Shown here: positions 37,542-42,915 of the stretch, piece after piece | Position numbering within the stretch: position 1 is the first letter of the stretch | How the letters are laid out: each line of letters starts with the position of its first letter | Virus record (IMG/VR): IMGVR_UViG_3300045284_000413 | Coordinates: 1-42,915 of that record | Strand: one strand, 5' to 3' | DNA from: a virus | Length of the DNA stretch: 42,915 bases | The notes under the pieces: model-generated | The model's input: the letters and a program-made list of their open reading frames with translations, nothing else | What the model was told of the DNA's origin: nothing | Database searches by the model: none | Made by a program: the position numbers and the translations under genes

Positions 37542-38401
37542 CAATCTTCCAATTGCGTCGCCCGCCCGGGTTTCCAGTCTTTCGTGAGCTTCGCGTACTT
37601 GTCTTCTGGCATCCCGCGCGCTTCAATCACGGCCCGCTCCGCATCACTGATCCGAGCCGTCCGAGACGGCGGCGCATTGCCCGCGCCTTCGGTATGGAGC
37701 GGGGCGTTCGCCGGTGGCAGCGGGGCCGGCGGGAGCTTACTCCCGTTCCCTTGCGCCGCTTCGAGCCCCAAGGCGATGATCGGCATCATCTGCGCCACGC
37801 GCGGATCGGCCGTGTAACTCGGGGGCAGATTGTTCCACAACAAGTTCAAGGTTTCCGCTTTCGGCTTTTGCCCTTGCGGATTGGTGAAGTTCGCGGCAGC
37901 CTGATAGTTGGCGGCACTCGCCGTGCGGGCGGTCTGTTCATGCAGCGGCCCCACCATCTGCTGCGCAATCTTCGTCGCTTGGCGTTGAATGATCGCCGCG
38001 TGCTTCTCGGCCCGACCGAGGTCGGGACTGCCGTCGGGCTTGAAGTAGTCAAGGGAGCGCGCGAGTTCTTCGAGCTCAGGATCGGGGCCGGCGGGGCCTG
38101 GTGCGGGGCGCGATTGTTGGAGTTGCTGCTGAATCTGCTGGAACGTCGCCAGACTGCCTTGAGCTTGGGCGAGTTGCTGTTCGAGTTGCGGCAGACGGGC
38201 GGCCTGATCCTTCGCGGCCCTCGCTTCTGCGCGCGCGGCTTTCAGGGCTTCGAGGGGGACGTGCTTGCCGCCTTGGACTTCAATCGCCCCGACTTCATCG
38301 GGATCGGCCGGAGGTTCTGGCACCTGGGGCGGCGGCGCGACAGCGGCCGGCGTTGGTGGCGCGGGTGGCGCAGGATCTTCGACGTTCACGCCGTCAGCCA
38401 T
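37541..38401 (-). CDS. head scaffolding protein
   Basis: A 286-residue protein with a Pro-rich acidic start, a long Ala/Gln coiled coil (RLPQLEQQLAQAQGSLATFQ, QIQQQLQQS) and a charged helical C-terminus (YAKLTKDWKPGRATQLED). This is the standard make-up of phage scaffolds, and it lies between the portal and the capsid gene. GAGGTG precedes the ATG. No protease gene was found nearby. Confidence 0.78.
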   Translation of the reverse strand: MADGVNVEDPAPPAPPTPAAVAPPPQVPEPPADPDEVGAIEVQGGKHVPLEALKAARAEARAAKDQAARLPQLEQQLAQAQGSLATFQQIQQQLQQSRPAPGPAGPDPELEELARSLDYFKPDGSPDLGRAEKHAAIIQRQATKIAQQMVGPLHEQTARTASAANYQAAANFTNPQGQKPKAETLNLLWNNLPPSYTADPRVAQMMPIIALGLEAAQGNGSKLPPAPLPPANAPLHTEGAGNAPPSRTARISDAERAVIEARGMPEDKYAKLTKDWKPGRATQLED

Positions 38402-38540
38402 GTAACACCTCTAACTTCGCGTCAATTTCGCGCAGATCGCTGGCCGCGTCTTGGACGGCGTGCCAGTCTTGGGCCGTGACTTTACTGAGCAGATACGCTA
38501 CGAGTTGTTGCCGTAGGGCCGACAGTTCTTCAATCGTCAC
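38394..38540 (-). CDS. 48-residue helical protein
   Basis: VTIEELSALRQQLVAYLLSK, then VTAQDWHAVQDAASDLREID. Two amphipathic helices, probably a small head accessory protein. GTG at 38540 overlaps the co-chaperonin stop (GTGA). The longer frame to 38663 runs antisense-like through that gene. Confidence 0.62.
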   Translation of the reverse strand: MTIEELSALRQQLVAYLLSKVTAQDWHAVQDAASDLREIDAKLEVLHG

Positions 38541-38842
38541 AGGATCAACTCGTTCGCTTCCACCGTGACCCCTGCGCCAATCACGCATAAGAGATCGTCT
38601 TCGCGCATCACCAGATACCGTTCGCGCGCGTCGTCCAACAGAATTTCTTGGCCGCTTTGCCACGAAAAGAGCACGGTATCACCAACGGCCACGCCCTGCA
38701 ACGTCGCTTTCTCACCAAGAGAAACGACGGTCCCCAGTTGTTCCGGTTTCCGATGCTCAGAGAGATGCAGCCCGGCCGCGCTCATCTGCGGCGGTAACGT
38801 CGGCTTGATCAACACGCGATCCCCGAGTGGCTTGAGAATCAT
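38537..38842 (-). CDS. GroES-like co-chaperonin
   Basis: A 101-residue protein. MILKPLGDRVLIKPTLPP, MSAAGLHLSE, QLGTVVSLGE, VAVGDTVLFSW and REDDLLCVIGAG follow the cpn10 fold from end to end. No GroEL gene is present. As with T4 gp31 it would work with host GroEL, most likely to fold the capsid protein, and it lies next to the scaffold. The mobile loop has a Leu-rich QMSAAGLHL tip. ATG at 38842 overlaps the upstream TGA. Confidence 0.88.
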   Translation of the reverse strand: MILKPLGDRVLIKPTLPPQMSAAGLHLSEHRKPEQLGTVVSLGEKATLQGVAVGDTVLFSWQSGQEILLDDARERYLVMREDDLLCVIGAGVTVEANELIL

Positions 38843-39114
38843 CGGCCCCCACGCGACATGGACACCGGCCGCGCCTCCGTCGGCCCGAGCCGTTTCAATT
38901 CCTGCTCCGGCCACCCCACAAGCGCGTTGACTTCATCGGTCGCTAACGTGAGCACTTTCACGGCAAGTAACGGCTCCGGCCCCTCGACGGCGAGCCGCAT
39001 CCGTCGACCGTAGGCCGACGCGCCGTATTCCTGTCGGGCCTGCTCTTTGAACAAGAGCCACCCCGGCGACGTGATCAGATCCTGCAACGCCTCTTGTACC
39101 TCGCGCCCGGTCAT
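38839..39114 (-). CDS. hypothetical head-region protein
   Basis: A 91-residue protein: MTGREVQEALQDLITSPGW, then LFKEQARQEYGASAYGRRMR and AVKVLTLATDEVNALVGWPE. Helical, typical of small phage head proteins just after the portal. ATG at 39114 overlaps the FkbM gene stop. No named family. Confidence 0.66.
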   Translation of the reverse strand: MTGREVQEALQDLITSPGWLLFKEQARQEYGASAYGRRMRLAVEGPEPLLAVKVLTLATDEVNALVGWPEQELKRLGPTEARPVSMSRGGR

Positions 39115-39764
39115 GCGCGTCGACAGAGCCAGTTCGCATGACTGAGTGGCGTCCGCAGCCCAAGCACCCACCGCGCGGTCCGTTCCCAACTGACGAAGCG
39201 CCCGTCCACGTCGTAGACGAACAGTCCGGCATCGCGGAGCCGGGACCAGAGGGATTCCATACTCGCCCCGGCCGCCATGAGGCCATAGGGCCAGACTTCG
39301 AGAATCCAGGCCGGGCAGACCGTCAGGAGTTTCGGCGCCCCTTCCAGTACGTCGAGCTCGCCGCCCTGCACGTCAATCTTCACCAGGTCCGCGTACTCGA
39401 CCAGATCGTCCAGACGCGCCACCGGGACATCGGTCCGATCCGTCGCATGCATCACGGCCGCCGCCGCTTTGTAACAGGATGACCCGGAGAGCGGCTTCGT
39501 GAGATAGAACGGGCGCGTCCCTGGCGTATCGCCGCACGCCACGCCGTGGATCACGTCGGCGGTCGGAATCTCCGTCACGCGCGGTTCAATCGCGATCACC
39601 TTCCCGGTCGGTCCCACACACTGGCGCATCGTCGCGCAAATCTCACCTTCGGCCGCCCCGACATCGACCGCGACTTGGCCCGCCTGCAGGACCGTTTGTA
39701 CCATCGTATGCACGGACCCTTTACCCATGGAGCGCAGAAAGTCCACGTCGAGAAAGGTGCTCAT
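39111..39764 (-). CDS. FkbM-type methyltransferase
   Basis: A 217-residue enzyme. AVDVGAAEGEICATMRQCVG and GKVIAIEPR are SAM motifs; VKIDVQGGELDVLEGAPKLL is the FkbM signature. FkbM enzymes O-methylate sugars or other small groups. Being second after the portal it is likely expressed late together with the head genes. ATG at 39764 overlaps the preceding methyltransferase stop. Confidence 0.8.
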   Translation of the reverse strand: MSTFLDVDFLRSMGKGSVHTMVQTVLQAGQVAVDVGAAEGEICATMRQCVGPTGKVIAIEPRVTEIPTADVIHGVACGDTPGTRPFYLTKPLSGSSCYKAAAAVMHATDRTDVPVARLDDLVEYADLVKIDVQGGELDVLEGAPKLLTVCPAWILEVWPYGLMAAGASMESLWSRLRDAGLFVYDVDGRFVSWERTARWVLGLRTPLSHANWLCRRA

Positions 39765-40447
39765 CGATGGGCCAGCAGGCAGAGAATCTGCCGGACATGA
39801 TGCGGCTGTTCCGAATCGTCCACCACCCAATCCACGGGATCGACGTGCGGCCCGCTCCAGCACGCGCGCGCATCGCGGCGATAGTAGGCCACCTCGAGCC
39901 GGGGCGCATTCGTGAGACAGGCGAACGGCTCCAGATCCGTGACGTAGTGCCACTTGGGATGCCGCCACGGCGTCACCTTGAACGGCACCGAGATCACGAG
40001 TCGGCCTGCACACACCCGCCACAGTTCGGCGATCGCTCGCGTCACCGAGGCGGGATCGTCTTCCTTCGGCGCCAAGTAGCCGGAATTGTCGCAGCCGATG
40101 TGCTCGAGCGTCGACATGCACACGATCCGGTCAAAGTGGCGATCAGGAAACCGTGAGAGATCGCGCAGGTCCGCCGAGACGTATCGTCGATTGGTCTGTT
40201 GGTATTGGTCCTCGCTCTTGACGTTCTGCGTGAGATGCGTGACCTCGGCGACGGGCGGGACTTCCATGATCGCGTTACACGCGCACCCCGCATCGAGCAC
40301 GCGGCCGGGGTGATGCAGCCCCATCAGCCCTTCCGCCAACGGGAGTTCGATGCACCGTTCACTCTCCCATTTCAGCCCCTCGATCGGTTGGCCCCAGGCG
40401 AGTGGCGCGAACCGCACAGTACGGCGGGGTTGCTGCGCGACGGCCAT
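39761..40447 (-). CDS. class I SAM methyltransferase next to the portal
   Basis: A 228-residue enzyme. GRVLDAGCACNAIMEVPPVA is motif I in unusual form (GCACN in place of GCGxG), YVSADLRDLSRFPDRHFDRI and VCMSTLEHIG are later motifs; GRLVISVPFK precedes the C-terminal part. It resembles sugar- or lipid-directed methyltransferases of capsule and LPS clusters. It starts four bases after the portal stop. Confidence 0.75.
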   Translation of the reverse strand: MAVAQQPRRTVRFAPLAWGQPIEGLKWESERCIELPLAEGLMGLHHPGRVLDAGCACNAIMEVPPVAEVTHLTQNVKSEDQYQQTNRRYVSADLRDLSRFPDRHFDRIVCMSTLEHIGCDNSGYLAPKEDDPASVTRAIAELWRVCAGRLVISVPFKVTPWRHPKWHYVTDLEPFACLTNAPRLEVAYYRRDARACWSGPHVDPVDWVVDDSEQPHHVRQILCLLAHR

Positions 40448-40450
40448 ACG

Positions 40451-42526
40451 TCAGTGCAACATCCCCGCAGGCGGCGGGAGTCCGGGCGGCATCGGCGGCG
40501 GCCCGCCCATTGGATGCGGCTGCGGCGGCGGACCGCCCTGTCCAGGTATCCCGGGCGGCATCAGACCAGGCGGCGGCGTCGGGGGCGGGGGGGGCGGAAT
40601 ATACGACGGCAGGGGGAGTGCGCTGACTTGTTGCTGGCTCTGGAGATCCTGACTCGGCGACCCGAGAAACGCCTGTAGGTTCTGGACGTTGAAGACCCGC
40701 AAGAATTGCCGCCCCATCGCGTAGGCCGCCCGCGGACTGGCGAAGCGTGGGCGCAACTCAGGGAACGCTTGCAGCAGCATCGGCAGCGCCTGCATCATCC
40801 CGACAAAATCATTGCGCTGACGATTGAGGTCCGCATTCTGCACCGAGCCGTACGGTTTGCCACGAAACGGGCCATCGAGCATCGCGGCCGTGATCTTGCC
40901 GTTCGGCATGTACTGGTCGATCGGCACGCCGCGCCCCTCGAGCCCAATCAGCACACTCTCGGGGGCGTCAATGCCCTCGGGTTGTTCCGCGAGCGTCCGC
41001 TTCCAAATGGCGTGGCGAATCTGCCAGAGGTCCTCCATCGCCTCTTGAAAGCGCCGGACCACGAGATCCATGCGGACGAAGGCTTGCTCCGTCGCCATCT
41101 GGATTTCGCCGAGCGTTTTGTCGCCCGCGACAACTTGCCCGCTCGCAATGTCATTCACACCTGACAGGCGATCCGCCGTGCGTTCGCACCGATCGATGTT
41201 GGCGTACACGCTCGCGGGCGCATCCGAGACTTGCACTTCGCTGATCTCTTGGGGACTGCGGACCGTAATCACGGCTTTCGGCCCCCAGGGCTGTTCGTCT
41301 TCGTCCCAGAGCGCGCCCTGCAATTTGAGAATCGGCTTATTGACCGCTTTGGACGTGGCGTCCGCGCCCATGTTGCGATACGCGGTATGTTCTTCGATCG
41401 TCGTGACCAGTTTGTGGCCGATGAACGAATAGCCTTCCGTGGCGCGATCTGGGCGCGGAAACAGCATCAACGGGACATAGCGACTCCGCTCGAAGTCGTC
41501 GTGATTCCACCGCAGGAGCACGCCGCTGCGTTGGTGAATCGTGACGAGGTACCAGCGCGCGCCGGCCTTCACGCCTCTGATCGGATCCTGCCCGCGGCTG
41601 TCGAGGATGCTGTTGACATCACAGAGGATCAAGCCTTCCCACAGTTCTTTCTCGGCCGTCTCGCGCTGTTGCGGCGCCACGCCCATCCCGGAGCGTTGCA
41701 GCGCCGCATCGGGCTCTTTGTCCCCGACCTCGGTCAACCGCCCCACGGCGTCCACGTCATACACGCCATCGGCCGCCCGCGCTTTCAGATCGCGCAGTTG
41801 GGGGAAGATCCGTTTCGCGTAGCCCCACACTTCGTCTTTGTCTCGCGCGTGCCCTGGCAGGATCAGACTGTCGCGATACGGAATCACGCGGTACTGCGGC
41901 CCGGACCGGACGACATCGCTGCTGTCGATGACCGTCGTGACGGCCACCTCGTTGCCCTTCGCTTCCGTATACGCGCCGTTGGCGTCCTGTTCGAGTTGGG
42001 GCATCCCCTTCTCGTCGAAGAGGATCCCGCCGTCTGGCGTCGTCTTGGGCTTCGCCTGGATCTGCTTCCGCGTCGGCCGCCGCTCGCTCGATTCGTAGAC
42101 TTCGAGCAACCCACGCGGCTCGATCAGCGCCATGAGCGCCCACTTGTCCAGCACCGACTGCAACCGTTCCTCTTCGGCTTTGAACTGGTGGAACTCTTCC
42201 ACGAACGGCGCGCGATCCGCCGTCTCGCCCCACCCTTCGACGGTCCAGAGCGGATTGACCCAGACCGTCCGCATGATGCGCGCGTGGATGCTATCGACTT
42301 TTTCGCAGGGGATATAACTCGTGAGGTCGGCGGCGTCGGGCCAGGGGAGGTTGTCTTGACTGCGGGTCCGGGCTTGTTCGTAGAGTTGATGCCAGTAATC
42401 GACCTCGGGCTCGAGCGCGCTGCGCGCGGCCAGGGCGTTGTAGAGCTCGGTCTGGAGCCAGTTGGCGAGCGCCTGGCGCTGATCCGTCGTGAGCGGAATG
42501 TCGAACGCAGTCCGCGCTTGCGCCAT
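40451..42526 (-). CDS. portal protein (P22-like class)
   Basis: A 691-residue protein forming the ring through which DNA enters. DADAADLTSYIPCEK-like block (DAADLTSYIPCEKVDSIHAR), then TVWVNPLWTVEGWG, RSGPQYRVIPYRDSLILPGH and VLLRWNHDDFERSRYVPLML fit large podovirus-type portals in sequence and size. The last 60 residues are nearly all Pro and Gly, an unusual flexible tail. It follows the terminase and small basic proteins across the circular join. TAGATG joins it to the gene before. Confidence 0.86.
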   Translation of the reverse strand: MAQARTAFDIPLTTDQRQALANWLQTELYNALAARSALEPEVDYWHQLYEQARTRSQDNLPWPDAADLTSYIPCEKVDSIHARIMRTVWVNPLWTVEGWGETADRAPFVEEFHQFKAEEERLQSVLDKWALMALIEPRGLLEVYESSERRPTRKQIQAKPKTTPDGGILFDEKGMPQLEQDANGAYTEAKGNEVAVTTVIDSSDVVRSGPQYRVIPYRDSLILPGHARDKDEVWGYAKRIFPQLRDLKARAADGVYDVDAVGRLTEVGDKEPDAALQRSGMGVAPQQRETAEKELWEGLILCDVNSILDSRGQDPIRGVKAGARWYLVTIHQRSGVLLRWNHDDFERSRYVPLMLFPRPDRATEGYSFIGHKLVTTIEEHTAYRNMGADATSKAVNKPILKLQGALWDEDEQPWGPKAVITVRSPQEISEVQVSDAPASVYANIDRCERTADRLSGVNDIASGQVVAGDKTLGEIQMATEQAFVRMDLVVRRFQEAMEDLWQIRHAIWKRTLAEQPEGIDAPESVLIGLEGRGVPIDQYMPNGKITAAMLDGPFRGKPYGSVQNADLNRQRNDFVGMMQALPMLLQAFPELRPRFASPRAAYAMGRQFLRVFNVQNLQAFLGSPSQDLQSQQQVSALPLPSYIPPPPPPTPPPGLMPPGIPGQGGPPPQPHPMGGPPPMPPGLPPPAGMLH

Positions 42527-42610
42527 CTACTTGTGCTTCGGCTTGCGCTTGCTGCCCGTCTTCTTCACGTTGTCGTAGAGCGCCGGCAGGATGCCCGAGG
42601 TCTGCGCCAC
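42527..42610 (-). CDS. 27-residue basic microprotein
   Basis: VAQTSGILPALYDNVKKTGS followed by KRKPKHK. The TAG is directly followed by the portal ATG. The very basic tail suggests nucleic-acid contact. GTG at 42610 starts one base after the upstream stop. Short but in tight register with both neighbours. Confidence 0.55.
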   Translation of the reverse strand: MAQTSGILPALYDNVKKTGSKRKPKHK

Positions 42611-42611
42611 G

Positions 42612-42707
42612 TTACGCGCCGTCCTTCTGCTTCACGGGCGAACTCGGCTTGGTACTGTTCCCGAACGTCTTCGGGTTGCTTTGCTGCCCGACCCATTTCG
42701 AGGCCAT
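42612..42707 (-). CDS. 31-residue Ser/Lys-rich microprotein
   Basis: MASKWVGQQSNPKTFGNSTK, then PSSPVKQKDGA. ATG at 42707 overlaps the upstream TGA (TGATG), with AAGGCGG upstream. Disordered, no family known. Sits in the terminase-portal gap with two other small basic genes. Confidence 0.55.
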   Translation of the reverse strand: MASKWVGQQSNPKTFGNSTKPSSPVKQKDGA

Positions 42708-42880
42708 CAGAGACCGCCTTTCTTTTTCTTGGGGAGCGAATCCATGCGGAGTTGCGAGGCGGCGAACCGCGCCGCGCCAGTGCCGAGCATCGGCGTCTTC
42801 ACGGGCGCTCCGGGCTTGCGCGACGTGAACAACCCGCTCACCGGCGTCGGCATAGCGGGATTTTTCTTGGGCCACGCCAT
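42707..42880 (-). CDS. 57-residue Lys/Pro-rich small protein
   Basis: MAWPKKNPAMPTPVSGLFTS, then KPGAPVKTPMLGTGAARFAA and a C-terminal LPKKKKGGL. Basic and mostly disordered. ATG at 42880 overlaps the stop of the 74-residue basic protein that lies at 92-316 on the joined circle. The Lys-rich tail includes the ribosome site of the next gene. Possibly DNA- or virion-associated. Confidence 0.66.
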   Translation of the reverse strand: MAWPKKNPAMPTPVSGLFTSRKPGAPVKTPMLGTGAARFAASQLRMDSLPKKKKGGL

Positions 42881-42915
42881 CAGTGGAACCCTTTCAGCGT
42901 CTTCGCGAGTCGGGC
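42789..42915. repeat. terminal assembly overlap, right copy
   Basis: Identical to 1-127. The circular unit is 42,788 bp. Confidence 0.93.

Noticed and set aside
1-42915. CRISPR arrays, tRNA genes, integrase and attachment sites
   Set aside because: I saw no regularly spaced repeats of CRISPR size, no cloverleaf-like stretch with a CCA-proximal pattern, and no tyrosine or serine recombinase motifs. The six-copy element is a gene-junction linker with irregular spacing.

Overview
The window is a complete genome of an uncultivated tailed phage (Caudoviricetes). The first 127 bases are repeated exactly as the last 127, the signature of a de Bruijn assembler closing a circle, so the genome is circular or circularly permuted at 42,788 bp. 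It is GC-rich and packed. Almost every gene lies on the minus strand, and neighbours usually overlap by ATGA, GTGA or TAATG. No integrase, RNA polymerase, DNA polymerase, primase, helicase, tRNA or CRISPR was recognised. The particle looks podovirus-like: there is a terminase, a large portal, a scaffold, a gpT-like major capsid protein, an adaptor/hub set and big internal-virion-type proteins, but no tape measure, sheath or long-tail module. The host is unknown. A lipoprotein and surface-sugar genes make a Gram-negative host likely, which is inference.

Layout, reading down the minus strand. (1) 12950 to about 2295 is the early/accessory block. It holds small membrane and zinc-ribbon proteins, an SSB-like protein, two DNA methyltransferases, a PD-(D/E)XK-type nuclease, an HNH nuclease, a replisome-organiser-like protein and a string of small genes joined by a recurring linker/ribosome-site repeat (3032-4343). 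It is driven from a divergent control region at 12957-13021, where palindromes cover both -35 boxes. The other side of that region is a plus-strand Cro/XRE-type regulator. (2) 2155 to 1, continuing across the circle at 42915, holds terminase small and large subunits, a basic protein, tiny basic proteins and the portal. (3) 40447 to 36731 holds two methyltransferases, a GroES-like co-chaperonin, the scaffold and small head proteins. (4) 36727 to 31740 is a seven-gene sugar cassette: HxGH nucleotidyltransferase, methyltransferase, glycosyltransferase, NeuB-like synthase, cupin, NeuA-like CMP-sugar synthetase and a second glycosyltransferase. It sits inside the head-gene order. (5) 31739 to 22507 holds a structured leader, a decoration-like protein, the major capsid protein, another structured intergenic region, an endonuclease VII homing-type gene, and adaptor, hub, fibre and GT-like genes. 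(6) 22504 to 17593 holds four large Ala/Gly/Gln-rich virion-associated proteins. (7) 17474 to 13239 is a late module of small membrane proteins, a DUF5675-type protein, a TIM-barrel-like protein, a secreted beta-sandwich protein and a lipoprotein (probable lysis/host-envelope functions), closed by a terminator-like hairpin at 13215-13230.

The most unusual content is the nonulosonic-acid-like cassette inside the capsid operon, the modular early genes with repeated linkers and a membrane peptide nested out of frame, a hidden plus-strand membrane microprotein at 17478-17624, an IS1595-type transposase fragment at 10876-11016, and several promoters whose -10 box lies so close to the start codon that leaderless mRNAs are predicted. 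No gene-free stretch reaches 300 bases. The longest (31516-31739, 10803-11012, 9303-9492, 2136-2294) carry RNA hairpins, the IS fragment, or promoters.
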